From the IMG/VR virus record IMGVR_UViG_3300009163_000037, positions 1-59,668 of that record: DNA of 59,668 nucleotides. One strand, written 5' to 3'. How positions within the stretch are numbered: position 1 is the first letter of the stretch; each line of letters begins with the position of its first letter. This document shows positions 1 through 7,724 of the stretch, in pieces. Both the position numbers and the translations under genes were made by a program. The notes below the pieces were generated by a model. The model worked only from the letters and a program-made list of their open reading frames with translations. It ran no database searches and was not told the DNA's origin. The stretch is from a virus.

Positions 1-77
1 GAACCCGCAAATACCTGACCTCCGATCAAGTTGATCGGCTTTAGCCCGTAAGGGGCGCTAATAACCGGATAAGCCAT
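1..77 (-). CDS. Capsid-associated/decoration-like protein, N-terminal part (split by the ends of the window)
   Basis: This is the first 25 codons plus 2 nt of a leftward gene that leaves the window at base 1. The product begins MAYPVISAPYGLKPINLIGG. The ATG at 77 has an AGGAG ribosome site a few bases upstream. The residual TC plus the G complementary to base 59668 makes a serine codon, after which the frame continues as QYWPAS... into the open frame at 59668-59101. I read both parts as one protein of about 214 residues in a circular genome. Its place between the scaffold-like and capsid genes suggests a head decoration or stabilising protein, but no catalytic or known motif is visible. Confidence 0.75.
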   Translation of the reverse strand, partial: MAYPVISAPYGLKPINLIGGQVFAG

Positions 78-93
78 AAAGGACTCCTAAAAA

Positions 94-543
94 TTAAATA
101 CCTTTTCCAAAGCTACTCGAAGACTTGCTCTCTTTAAAGAGCGGCATCCGCGCATCGCTTTGACGCATAAGGGTATTGTCTACAGCTTCCATCTGAGCTA
201 CTGTATGTCGATTAAAGTAAGCATTACGTTGTTCAACAAACTCTTCAGGAGTCTTGCAAAGCAATAACCCGCCAATCTCAATATTCTCTTTAAAGCGACT
301 ATTGGGGTCGGCTAACAGTCGGAATTTGGGTTGTTCATCAACTGTAACTGGCTCCCAATGCTCACGGAGTTTGGCCGAGAGATTACGGGGGTCAGCTGTA
401 TTCAAAGTTGAAACACGCACCCAACGATATTTGTACCCGGGCTGCTTGTCTGGTTCAGGAAGTAATTCTGCCGGAGCCCACTGCTTAGGGCGCTCAGCCA
501 TCAAACGATCCTCAAGCTCACGCGGTTTTCTGTTTTCAGCCAT
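94..543 (-). CDS. Conserved phage head-region protein, 149 aa, unknown function
   Basis: A soluble, charged protein with no membrane segment, encoded between the scaffold-like gene and the capsid-associated gene. The ATG at 543 follows GGAGG at a normal distance. The N-terminal half is basic and proline-rich, with a WVRVSTLNTADPRN stretch. The C-terminus is Ser/Lys-rich and ends in SFGKGI. Location in the head-assembly block suggests a minor head or assembly role, but no domain is recognised. Confidence 0.75.
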   Translation of the reverse strand: MAENRKPRELEDRLMAERPKQWAPAELLPEPDKQPGYKYRWVRVSTLNTADPRNLSAKLREHWEPVTVDEQPKFRLLADPNSRFKENIEIGGLLLCKTPEEFVEQRNAYFNRHTVAQMEAVDNTLMRQSDARMPLFKESKSSSSFGKGI

Positions 544-545
544 TT

Positions 546-1442
546 TTAGGCCTCCAATTTGATTTTCTCCACAGCAAATTGCTCTGGAGTTAGGTTAAAT
601 TTCTTTGCCAGATTGAGTTCACCAGTGGTTAACTTAACCCGTTTTGAGGACGTAGTCCTTGTAGCCGGTGCTACCACCGAGCTTCTCCGGCTAGGCCGGT
701 CATCTTGTTCCTCTGCTTCTCCAAATTTCTCTGGGAACCGCTGTCGGATTGTTCTATTGATCCTATCATAGTACTCTTGTGATGAAACTCTAACACCCTC
801 GCGCTGGAGCTTAGTGTGAAGCCCTAAAGCCAGACTTGTCATCTCTTCATCATCCCCAAACCAGGGATTATCCTGTTGCCAGGCTACCGCTGATGGATCC
901 TCACGAGGTCTTTCGATCCGTGGTTGAGGCGTTTGTACCACATTTTGTTCACGTTCGGCAGGGGCTGGACGGAAGTTTTTGACCTTATCAGCCTTAAGTG
1001 TTGCGGCTGTAAGACGTTCCTGGGCCTCCATTACCTTGTCGGTATCGCCTGAATCATAGGCTTCCCGATAGGCTTTTTTGGCCGCTTCCATCTCCATTTC
1101 CACTGCTCTGGTGACTGAAGTAAGGACGTTTTTCTCGCTATTTGACAGGGTGGATTTGAGCTTTTTGTTCTCTTCCATCAGTCGTTTAGCAAACTCAACA
1201 GTCTCGTTTTGCTCACGCAAAGCCGCTTCTTTCTCACGGCGCTCATCGTGCGCCAGCTTCTTCATTTGAACAAGCTTCTTCTTTACCTTTGTAGAGTAAT
1301 CTTCAAGCTCGTCGCTATAAAGCTCTTCTCTGATTTTCTCAGGCAAAGGGGGTTTATTGCGATCTTGTTCAGGCGTACTATCCTCTACCTCAACAATAAT
1401 CTTTTCTTCTTCCTGTTCATCAGGAAATTTAAATTCATCCAT
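546..1442 (-). CDS. Scaffolding-like head assembly protein
   Basis: A 298-residue, highly charged protein. The first 35 or so residues are very acidic. Residues about 45-160 are predicted long helix/coiled coil (Lys/Glu/Arg heptad-like). A Pro/Arg-rich linker follows, then a basic C-terminal tail that includes LTTGELNLAKKFNLTPEQ. This composition and the position between portal and major capsid are typical of phage internal scaffolds that nucleate procapsid assembly and are later expelled. The start is supported by AAGGAG upstream of 1442. No protease motif is seen in or near it. The assignment rests on composition and gene order. Confidence 0.7.
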   Translation of the reverse strand: MDEFKFPDEQEEEKIIVEVEDSTPEQDRNKPPLPEKIREELYSDELEDYSTKVKKKLVQMKKLAHDERREKEAALREQNETVEFAKRLMEENKKLKSTLSNSEKNVLTSVTRAVEMEMEAAKKAYREAYDSGDTDKVMEAQERLTAATLKADKVKNFRPAPAEREQNVVQTPQPRIERPREDPSAVAWQQDNPWFGDDEEMTSLALGLHTKLQREGVRVSSQEYYDRINRTIRQRFPEKFGEAEEQDDRPSRRSSVVAPATRTTSSKRVKLTTGELNLAKKFNLTPEQFAVEKIKLEA

Positions 1443-1451
1443 ATTCGCTCC

Positions 1452-1865
1452 TTATTTGCGGCGGATACCGCGTGGATCTTCAACTACACCCTCAACGGAG
1501 TCATCGTTAATTACACGAAACTCTTTGCCGTGGATTACTAGTCGGGTTCCTGCATGGGGTCTAACTAAAATAAAGTCACCAATCTTGCAGTAAGGGCCAG
1601 ATGGGAACCTGGTTTCATCCTTATAGCAATCCGGGCCTAAGTCCACTACGAACAAGACCGTTGTCAGTAACTCCTCGTTACGAATAGTTTCATCAGACTT
1701 AATAAGTCCAAGGTCACTGTCGTATTCTTTTTCCACTTCTGGAATTGCGCACAATATGCGGTAACCAGACGGCTTTGGTAGCAGTTTGGCTTTTTGTTCC
1801 GCAGACTTATCAAGTATGTTAGATAAATCCACAGCGTTTACGATATCCAAGTTAGTCATCGTCAT
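1452..1865 (-). CDS. GroES-like co-chaperonin
   Basis: A 137-residue protein whose central part matches the GroES fold pattern: PKPSGYRILCAIPE near residues 25-40, a mobile-loop-sized insert, VVDLGPDCY, then IGDFILVRPHAGTRLVIHG and an INDDSVEGVVEDP strand like the GroES C-terminal strand. It would cap host GroEL to enlarge or retarget the folding chamber, as T4 gp31 does for its capsid protein. I chose ATG 1865; ATG 1859 is also possible. The longer in-frame ORF upstream would overlap the 65-aa gene heavily, so I rejected it. The start lies inside the end of the preceding gene, implying translational coupling. Confidence 0.8.
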   Translation of the reverse strand: MTMTNLDIVNAVDLSNILDKSAEQKAKLLPKPSGYRILCAIPEVEKEYDSDLGLIKSDETIRNEELLTTVLFVVDLGPDCYKDETRFPSGPYCKIGDFILVRPHAGTRLVIHGKEFRVINDDSVEGVVEDPRGIRRK

Positions 1866-2049
1866 TAGTTTTGAGTCTTTCCTGTAGGTCTGAGATAAAT
1901 AGACGCGCAGTGAGCAGACCTTTAACCTCACCACACATCTTCTTGTACTCCGAATAATCGTTGGCGTTGCCATCCGCCAGGGCTACTTGGAGTTGGGATA
2001 CTTTGTCTTCTATCTTTGACATTAGAAGTTGTAAATATTTGTCGTTCAT
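1852..2049 (-). CDS. Small conserved protein between portal and co-chaperonin, 65 aa
   Basis: A small charged, mostly helical protein beginning MNDKYLQLLMSKIEDKVSQL and ending in acidic residues. Its start forms an ATGA overlap with the portal stop (2046-2049), and its end overlaps the co-chaperonin start. This is strong evidence for a translated, coupled gene. A similar small gene follows the portal in related phages I remember, but its function is unknown. Confidence 0.75.
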   Translation of the reverse strand: MNDKYLQLLMSKIEDKVSQLQVALADGNANDYSEYKKMCGEVKGLLTARLFISDLQERLKTNDDD

Positions 2050-4463
2050 TTAGTGTGTCCAACTAGGTTGGTTAATATGCGCTGGCGCTCTAAATCATTG
2101 TGAGCATCCAGCTCTTCTTTGGATTTAGTTGCATCAGCCTGTAGGCGCAACATATCTATATCCTTTTGGCTCTGGATACGCTCGCGTTCAATCTGTTGCT
2201 GGCTGGCTTTTAGCTGCGCATCCACTTGATCTTTTTGAGCTTTGCGTTGCTGATCTGCACCCTTGATCTGTAACTCTTGCTGTTGCATTTGGATAAGCGG
2301 ATCTTGAGCCAGTTGCTGAGCCTGGGCCTGTTGGGCCTGAGCCATATTGGTTTGCATGACCTGTGCGCTGGCCTGAGCAATAAGCCGAGACAGTTGAACT
2401 TCAACATCGTCTGGCAGCGGCTCATCCGGGGGAGGAAGAGGTACGCCCATCTGTTTCTCAACCAAGGTGCGGTAGTAGAAGCCAAGATGTTCAGCGATAT
2501 GTGCCTGGAGTGCAGCCATGATTGCGTTAGCCTGCGGGTTCTGGCCGATGGTCTTCATGATCATAGGATCTTGCATGAACATCTGGTGGGTCGCAATGTG
2601 AGCTTGCTGATCTTGAGTAATAAACGCTTTCATTGGCTTACCCTTGAGCGCGTTCATGTTCTCGCTTACTGGATCAATTGGCTTTTCATCATCAGGTAGC
2701 GGGACAAGCTTTTCTGCATTCTTAATACCCAGCACATCTAGCATCTGGCGGTGGAGCTGTGGTAGGTCATAAATCTGCGGAGCGCCGTTGGATAATTGAA
2801 TGACGGCCTGATACTGCACAATCTTCTGAGCCATCGTCGCCGCGTTGGGGTCAGAGACCGGAATAACTGTAACAAGGTCATAGTCGGACTGTTTAGCTTT
2901 GGGTGAGCCTTCAACTGGATCATAGTTATAGTCGGGCGGGGTAAAGTCGCGGATGATGTCGCGAAGAAGCCCCAGCTCCTGCTTAAACGAGTAGTGAATG
3001 CGCGCCTGAACGGCAGTCATTACTTTCAGGGTGCGCTCAAGGATAGCCAGGGTTGTACCAACGGGAGAATTGGCGGACATATCGGCTACTTGGATGTCGG
3101 CAGCAGAAGCAAACTTACGTCCTTCTTCTACGATCTTGTCCAGCAACAGTGCCAGCACCTGACTAGGTTCCTTGTAAGGAAGAGCCATGATGTTTTCAGC
3201 AATAGTCCCGCTAGGTACGTCAACATCGCGCCATTCTGCTGGGCCGATGGGTGTATCGTCACCCTTTACACGCAGACCACGGGTTTTAAAACCTCCAGGC
3301 AGGTTAGCAAGGGTTCCGGCGTCCACCAATTGGCGAAGAATGGATGTTCCAGACTTGGCAAACGCGCCAACAAGGTGAATCAGGCCAAAACAGTAGAAAC
3401 CAAAGCCAGGAACGTAGCCATAGTGGACGTAATGCTGGCGTTTTGTGTTCAGATCATCGTCTTTTTCCCAGTTACGGCGGATTGCAAGGCACTTCATGCT
3501 ACCTTTTTCAATCGTAACTATATAAGGGAGCGCAATTCCTGTAGGTTCGCCGTGTTTGTCGGTGTGTTCGTACCCTTCAAGGTCTAAATACACGTTCATT
3601 TCCAAGATTTTGTAGCGATCATCCGTTTGGGCGCGAAATCCCATCTTCTCGGCAATCTTTTTCTCTACTTCATCAAGGGTATTGCTTGGCTCACCCAAGT
3701 CAATGTCAGCATAAAACCCAGCTACTTGTAATTTTCTTAGTTCATTTTCCGTCTTACGCATCACATGGGTAATACGCGGAGAGGTTTGAAGGTCAGAAGC
3801 TCCGTAAGGCACAACCAAATCTTCAGCCGGAACAAAAATAGAGGTCTGGCGGTCAAGGCTGGGGTCAAAGTAGACCTTCTTAAAGGCATTACCGGAAAGA
3901 CCTAGACCCCACAACATACGCTCATGCTCAGGACGGAACTCAGTCATGACATCCGTCAGCTGATAGTTCATGTCATCAGCAACCCGGGTGGCGGCTTGTT
4001 TCTTTTCAGGGGTTTCTTTGCCGATGATCTGGGTCTTCACCGGGCCTGCTGCCGGGAAGGTGCTCATCATGACCTCTGCCTGGAACTTAACAACAGCCTC
4101 AGACAGGAGAGGATGGTAAACCCCGCACGCCCCAATCCAGGGGTCAGCGCGTTCTTCAATCTTCATTCCTAGAAGTTCAAGACCATCAGTGTAGGTCTGC
4201 ATCCAGTCTTTGCGTGAGTTAACGTCATCGTCAAAGTCAGCCATCAGGTCAGAAACAATACCTGTGACTACATCGTCAGGCAGGCTCTCAACCAGGTTGG
4301 CATCAAAGTCATCTTCAACACTACCTATCTTGATCTCAGTGTCGCCTACGTTAATAGTTACTGACTCAGGATCTACAATCTCAATTTCAATCGCGTCCTC
4401 TTGGTCAGGGGCTAAAGATTCAAGACCCATAGGGGCGGCGTATAGTGACTTTTCAATGGACAT
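2046..4463 (-). CDS. Portal protein
   Basis: An 805-residue protein directly downstream of the large terminase. The first 60 residues are acidic. A portal core follows (for example DWMQTYTDGLELLG, then a GACGVYHPLLSEAVVKFQAE region near residues 110-130), and residues beyond about 650 form a Gln/Ala/Met-rich helical tail like the barrel/crown helices of large P22-type portals. It would form the dodecameric ring through which DNA is packaged and ejected. The AAGGA site lies before ATG 4463. The gene ends in an ATGA overlap with the next gene. Size fits the large podovirus portal class. Confidence 0.85.
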   Translation of the reverse strand: MSIEKSLYAAPMGLESLAPDQEDAIEIEIVDPESVTINVGDTEIKIGSVEDDFDANLVESLPDDVVTGIVSDLMADFDDDVNSRKDWMQTYTDGLELLGMKIEERADPWIGACGVYHPLLSEAVVKFQAEVMMSTFPAAGPVKTQIIGKETPEKKQAATRVADDMNYQLTDVMTEFRPEHERMLWGLGLSGNAFKKVYFDPSLDRQTSIFVPAEDLVVPYGASDLQTSPRITHVMRKTENELRKLQVAGFYADIDLGEPSNTLDEVEKKIAEKMGFRAQTDDRYKILEMNVYLDLEGYEHTDKHGEPTGIALPYIVTIEKGSMKCLAIRRNWEKDDDLNTKRQHYVHYGYVPGFGFYCFGLIHLVGAFAKSGTSILRQLVDAGTLANLPGGFKTRGLRVKGDDTPIGPAEWRDVDVPSGTIAENIMALPYKEPSQVLALLLDKIVEEGRKFASAADIQVADMSANSPVGTTLAILERTLKVMTAVQARIHYSFKQELGLLRDIIRDFTPPDYNYDPVEGSPKAKQSDYDLVTVIPVSDPNAATMAQKIVQYQAVIQLSNGAPQIYDLPQLHRQMLDVLGIKNAEKLVPLPDDEKPIDPVSENMNALKGKPMKAFITQDQQAHIATHQMFMQDPMIMKTIGQNPQANAIMAALQAHIAEHLGFYYRTLVEKQMGVPLPPPDEPLPDDVEVQLSRLIAQASAQVMQTNMAQAQQAQAQQLAQDPLIQMQQQELQIKGADQQRKAQKDQVDAQLKASQQQIERERIQSQKDIDMLRLQADATKSKEELDAHNDLERQRILTNLVGHTK

Positions 4464-4471
4464 ACTAATCC

Positions 4472-5971
4472 TTAGTAATAAGATACCTTGCGCCTAAACG
4501 AACGAATCTCATCTTGCTCGTCCGTTTGTAGGCGTATAAAGCCGCCTTTTCTGAACCTGATTAATGCTTGGGTGGCGGAGTCAACCAAGTCATCATGGTC
4601 TGAGTTAGGGAAAGCGGCCATCTCTTCCATTAGCTCGTCAGCCCAGCGGGTAGAGGGAGCCCATACTTTTCCACTAGCAAACAGATCAGATACAGAGTTA
4701 ATCCTCACCATCTTATCATTACCCCTGCTCGGCGTAAACTCCTGGACGGGGATCCCCATCGCTCTTAATTCAAAGATCAACGGGGCTCCCGAAGCTTTGG
4801 CCTCGACAATAAAAGCATCTGGCTCCCATTCCTTGTAATGGTTAAAGGCTTTCTCCTTTAGCTCAGGGAACTCCATCCGGCGTTTAAAAGCGTCGAGCAA
4901 AATGATGTGGGCGTCGTTCTCGTTCTCATTTAAATAAAACACCCCCCAGGTCGTGCAGGCAGAATAGTCAGCCCGTTCCGATTTTAAAAATGCGGTATCC
5001 CAGCTTTGGATAATAAATTCACACCGGGGGGGTTTATCCTCTTTCCATTCCTTCCACCACTCCCGTTTAACAATAGCCCCCTCCTCAGAGGTCGGGCTTT
5101 GCTGATACTGGGCGTTCCATTTTGAGGCGGGTAGTTCTGACCTTAAAGCCTCCAGCTCCTCTAGCTTCCAAAACTCAGGCCATAGGGGTTTATCACTAGG
5201 AAGGATCGCAGGGAAGTCGATCACCTCCCAGTCGTCGTTTCCTTCTTTATCAATAGAGGACTGAAGGATTCTTCCGGTCAGGTCTCTTTTGGCCCAGCGG
5301 GTCATAACTACAACAATAGTCCCTCCAGGCTGTAGACGTTGTCGTGGGCCAGATGTGTACCACTCGTAGACTTTGTCAAAGACAGAAGGATCTCCGGCGG
5401 CCAGGGCGGCTTCTTGCTCTGAGTGAGGGTCGTCAATAATCAGTAGATCCGCACCTTTACCGGTTACAGTTCCTCCGACTCCGATAGCGAAATATTCCCC
5501 ATCCTTATTAGTAGACCAACGTCCGGCGGCTTTACTGTCTTGCCTTAAACTTACGTTAGGGAAGATCTTGGAGTACTGCTCACTGCCAACAAGGTTCCTT
5601 ACCTTACGTCCAAACCCCACCGCAAGGTCAGCCGTATTAGATGTCTGGATAATCTTCTTATCAGGGTATTTACCTAGAAACCAGGCCGGTAGCATATAAC
5701 TTGCAAACTCAGACTTGGTATGGCGGGGTGGCATATTGATGATCAGGCGTTTGATTTTCCCGTTCACAACGTCCTCAAACTTGCGCGCCATCACTTTATG
5801 GTGCCGGCCATTAATAAACCCCGGCCACATTGAATGAACAAATTTTAAAAAATCTACCTGGGCTTCCTCTCGTACCAAACTTGACCGGTACTCATCTAGC
5901 TCGTCAAAGAAAGCCTCCTGCTCATTCGAGGGCAGAAGGGCTATCGCTTTACTTATGGCGTCAATATTCAT
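4472..5971 (-). CDS. terL: Terminase large subunit (ATPase/nuclease)
   Basis: A 499-residue packaging motor. The ATPase motifs are a deviant Walker A, MPPRHTKSE at about residues 80-88; Walker B, LLIIDDPHSE, near 176-185; and a VVMTRW coupling segment near 221-226. The RNase-H-like nuclease domain shows SWDTA (Asp about 325), FIVEAK (Glu about 390) and SDHDDLVD (Asp about 460). All expected acidic residues are present, so the enzyme looks intact. It cleaves concatemers and drives ATP-dependent translocation through the portal. Start ATG 5971 overlaps the stop of the LexA-like gene (ATGA), linking their translation. Confidence 0.95.
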   Translation of the reverse strand: MNIDAISKAIALLPSNEQEAFFDELDEYRSSLVREEAQVDFLKFVHSMWPGFINGRHHKVMARKFEDVVNGKIKRLIINMPPRHTKSEFASYMLPAWFLGKYPDKKIIQTSNTADLAVGFGRKVRNLVGSEQYSKIFPNVSLRQDSKAAGRWSTNKDGEYFAIGVGGTVTGKGADLLIIDDPHSEQEAALAAGDPSVFDKVYEWYTSGPRQRLQPGGTIVVVMTRWAKRDLTGRILQSSIDKEGNDDWEVIDFPAILPSDKPLWPEFWKLEELEALRSELPASKWNAQYQQSPTSEEGAIVKREWWKEWKEDKPPRCEFIIQSWDTAFLKSERADYSACTTWGVFYLNENENDAHIILLDAFKRRMEFPELKEKAFNHYKEWEPDAFIVEAKASGAPLIFELRAMGIPVQEFTPSRGNDKMVRINSVSDLFASGKVWAPSTRWADELMEEMAAFPNSDHDDLVDSATQALIRFRKGGFIRLQTDEQDEIRSFRRKVSYY

Positions 5972-6189
5972 ATGTTGCGCATCGACAAATAACTAGGCCG
6001 GACACTGCGGGCGCTCCTGCTCATCCTTTTACATATCCCAAGATCACACAACTTCTTCACAATCCGATGAACATTCCCGCGCCCCTTATCCCCCGTCTGG
6101 TACATGATATCGTCTATCGACGGCCCATACCCAAAGTTCTTCCAGTACTCATCTATCACTAGGAAGACAGTCCTCTGTTTCTCAGTCAT
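5968..6189 (-). CDS. LexA-type winged-helix DNA-binding protein (no peptidase domain)
   Basis: A 73-residue protein starting MTEKQRTVFLVIDEYW. It follows the LexA N-terminal domain layout: helix 1, FGYGPSIDDIM as the SxxEI-like turn, a short GNVHRIVKKLCDLG recognition region and a basic C-terminal wing rich in Arg. The LexA serine/lysine peptidase domain is absent, so it should not respond to RecA cleavage. I chose ATG 6189 because GAAGGA precedes it; ATG 6237 would add 16 residues and place the start next to the operators. Two tandem 21-bp dyads lie just upstream (6238-6280), suggesting autoregulation. An alternative is an unusual second terminase-associated DNA-binding subunit. It is coupled to terL by ATGA. 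Confidence 0.75.
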   Translation of the reverse strand: MTEKQRTVFLVIDEYWKNFGYGPSIDDIMYQTGDKGRGNVHRIVKKLCDLGICKRMSRSARSVRPSYLSMRNI

Positions 6190-6237
6190 TTGATATTCCT
6201 TCTTCTTAACAAGGTAGGGGCTGGTAGGGTGCTTCAT

Positions 6238-6280
6238 AACTGTATCACTGATCTAGTTCAACTGTATCAATGATCAAGTT
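6238..6280. promoter_or_regulatory. Tandem 21-bp dyad operators upstream of the LexA-like gene
   Basis: Two adjacent dyads, 6238-6258 and 6260-6280, each read AACTGTATCA, one central base, then TGATCTAGTT or TGATCAAGTT. Symmetry is AACT-n2-ATCA-n-TGAT-n2-AGTT. Their starts are 22 bp apart, about two helical turns. They lie between the small terminase stop and the LexA-like gene, where a promoter for that gene and terL would sit. The left half contains CTGT, the half-site bound by LexA-type domains. Operator function is inferred. Confidence 0.7.
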
Positions 6281-6308
6281 GAAAAAAATATATACCCCCC
6301 ACCCTTTT

Positions 6309-7052
6309 TTACATGGACTCAAAGGGGGGGTCTGATTTTTGATGAGATTGTTTGAGTGGAATAGTATGTAATGACTCCCCTGTGCGCGGCTGGCCCAAAA
6401 GCGGGGCCCCCTCTCCGGTGGGGTCGCTGGGGGCTGGATCGTCGATGGGCTGGGGATCGCTGGCTGCAGCTGGAGCCTGGGCGCCCTTGATCTCTGCCAG
6501 TAGGTCTAAGGCATCATCGGCCACTATGTTGGCGTCAACTGTAACGGCCTGCAGCCTGGACAATAGGCGGGCGCGGATATCGTCGGATCGATTGACTGTG
6601 GTTATCTCTTTGCGCTCTACGAAGGCGCCTACCTCGAAGAGGGAGCCCAGTAGCTTCAAGCATTGGACGCGGGACGCTGGGGGAAAGTCATCATCGAGGG
6701 AGTGCTGCACCAGCTGCTGCACGAGCAGAGCCTTCAGCTGAGCCGGTGTTCGGTGTTTCTCAGCCTCTATCGCCAGCTTGTACGCCTCTATCTCCCGCGA
6801 CACGGCAGGGTTTGCGGCCAGCTCATACGGCGCAGTATGTAGCGTGGCTGGTGTAGCGTCTACCTTGTAGTTATCCCTGTACGCTTGTGCCTTACTGGCC
6901 CCTAGTGCTACTGCATGGGCAAAGCTTTTCTGTTTCGCAGTTAATGCGGGCTTTTTGCCTGTGCCACTACTTAGCAATGATTCAATCGGGATAGTGTCTA
7001 GCCCTTGCTTGATCTGCGCGCGCGTGAGCTTTTGAGTTTGTTGGTTTGCCAT
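6309..7052 (-). CDS. terS: Terminase small subunit
   Basis: A 247-residue protein with a basic helical N-terminal region (LTAKQKSFAHAVALGASKAQAYRD near residues 34-58) like the DNA-binding domain of small terminases. A helical oligomerisation segment follows (KHRTPAQLKALLVQQL), and the tail is Pro/Asp-rich. It would recognise the packaging site and recruit the large subunit. I chose ATG 7052 (MANQQTQKL) instead of an ATG at 7136, because the longer form would run through a regulatory repeat array and starts with an atypical sequence. A direct-repeat array begins right at the start codon. It is separated from terL only by the LexA-like gene. Confidence 0.75.
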   Translation of the reverse strand: MANQQTQKLTRAQIKQGLDTIPIESLLSSGTGKKPALTAKQKSFAHAVALGASKAQAYRDNYKVDATPATLHTAPYELAANPAVSREIEAYKLAIEAEKHRTPAQLKALLVQQLVQHSLDDDFPPASRVQCLKLLGSLFEVGAFVERKEITTVNRSDDIRARLLSRLQAVTVDANIVADDALDLLAEIKGAQAPAAASDPQPIDDPAPSDPTGEGAPLLGQPRTGESLHTIPLKQSHQKSDPPFESM

Positions 7053-7211
7053 TGTCTGAACCGCCCGTTTACTTTGTGACTGTGCAGTATAAATTAAGAA
7101 CGGCCCGACTGTATCACAACCGCTAAGCCCACACAATAGACCGCACGTTTACAAATTAGACCGCGATGCCTACGCATTAGACCAACCAGGCTAGATTGTG
7201 ACCGCCCGTAG
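7051..7211. repeat. Array of eight degenerate 20-21 bp direct repeats (iteron-like)
   Basis: Reading on the + strand, a core resembling GACCGC or GAACCGC recurs at 7058, 7078, 7098, 7118, 7139, 7159, 7180 and 7200, with spacings of 20, 20, 20, 21, 20, 21 and 20 bp. The best copies share TTAGACCGC (7156, 7136 region) or CCGCCCGTTTAC and CCGCACGTTTAC (7061 and 7141, exactly 80 bp apart). The copies at 7078, 7098 and 7180 are weak. Constant two-turn phasing suggests protein binding on one DNA face. Candidate roles are replication origin iterons, terminase pac/cos binding sites beside terS, or operators for the divergent promoters. Confidence 0.6.
7086..7117 (-). promoter_or_regulatory. Candidate leftward promoter of the late operon with a dyad half-site
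   Basis: On the minus strand a TATACT -10-like box lies at 7091-7086, about 34 nt before the terS start. A half-operator TGATACAGTC (complement of 7108-7117) sits where a -35 element would be, and no good -35 is seen. This may be an activator- or repressor-controlled promoter. Support is weak, since it rests on one hexamer and one half-site. Confidence 0.35.
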
Positions 7212-7247
7212 AAGTCAATTCTATAAATTGATACCGTATAAAACCCC

Positions 7248-7279
7248 TTGACAGGGTATATAGCACATGAGAGCATAAC
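7248..7279 (+). promoter_or_regulatory. Candidate rightward promoter for the 7323 operon
   Basis: A consensus TTGACA lies at 7248-7253. The nearest acceptable -10 is CATAAC at 7274-7279 with a long 20-bp spacer. It precedes the first rightward gene by about 45 bp. The perfect -35 makes a sigma-70-type promoter plausible; the -10 is poor. Confidence 0.4.
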
Positions 7280-7322
7280 TACTCGTCTGTTTTATTAACC
7301 CGCTTACTTAGGAGCTCTTACT

Positions 7323-7724
7323 GTGAAACCCCTCTATCTGATTGCCTGTAGTGCTGCGAAGCTTGATCACGCCGCGCCAGCTGCCCAGCTCTACACCGGC
7401 CAAGCTTTCAAGCTTGCAATGGCCGCAGCCGGCCGCGCTGGTGCTGATGTACTGATACTCAGCGGCCTGTATGGCGCCATATCTCCCGATGCCATCATTG
7501 AGCCCTATAACTGCGCACTCTCAAAGCTCGATAAACGCGGGCGCCTTATATGGGAAATCACAACCGCCGCAGAGCTGATGCAGCACCGAGACCGCACTAT
7601 CGTTGTGCTGGCCGGTAAACACTACGCCAAAGCCCTAGCGGGTTTTCCTAACGTTTCCTACCCCTTACGCGGCCAGGGTATCGGCCAGCAACTAGCAACA
7701 CTGAAAGGGCTTTCCAATGCTTAA
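7323..7724 (+). CDS. DUF6884-like protein
   Basis: A 133-residue protein starting MKPLYLIACSAAKLDHAAPA. Recognisable features are an IACSxxKL N-terminal motif, LYTGQAFKLA, a VLILSGLYGAISPDAIIEPYN block and a late IVVLAGKHYA segment. This pattern matches my memory of the DUF6884 family of small phage and bacterial proteins, whose biochemical role I do not know. It is the first gene of the rightward operon, after GGAGCTCTTACT. Codon use is G+C-rich, unlike the late genes. Confidence 0.65.
   Translation: MKPLYLIACSAAKLDHAAPAAQLYTGQAFKLAMAAAGRAGADVLILSGLYGAISPDAIIEPYNCALSKLDKRGRLIWEITTAAELMQHRDRTIVVLAGKHYAKALAGFPNVSYPLRGQGIGQQLATLKGLSNA

Noticed and set aside
254-562. Rightward open frames opposite the head genes (also 559-771, 1078-1593)
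   Set aside because: They lie wholly against strongly supported leftward genes, lack ribosome sites and have Ser/Arg-rich shadow-type compositions.
5968-6237. Full-length LexA or CI-type repressor with self-cleavage
   Set aside because: The frame ends right after the DNA-binding domain and runs directly into terL; there is no Ser/Lys peptidase region.
7094-7276. Leftward 60-aa frame upstream of terS
   Set aside because: It runs through the direct-repeat array and the divergent promoter region and has no ribosome site.
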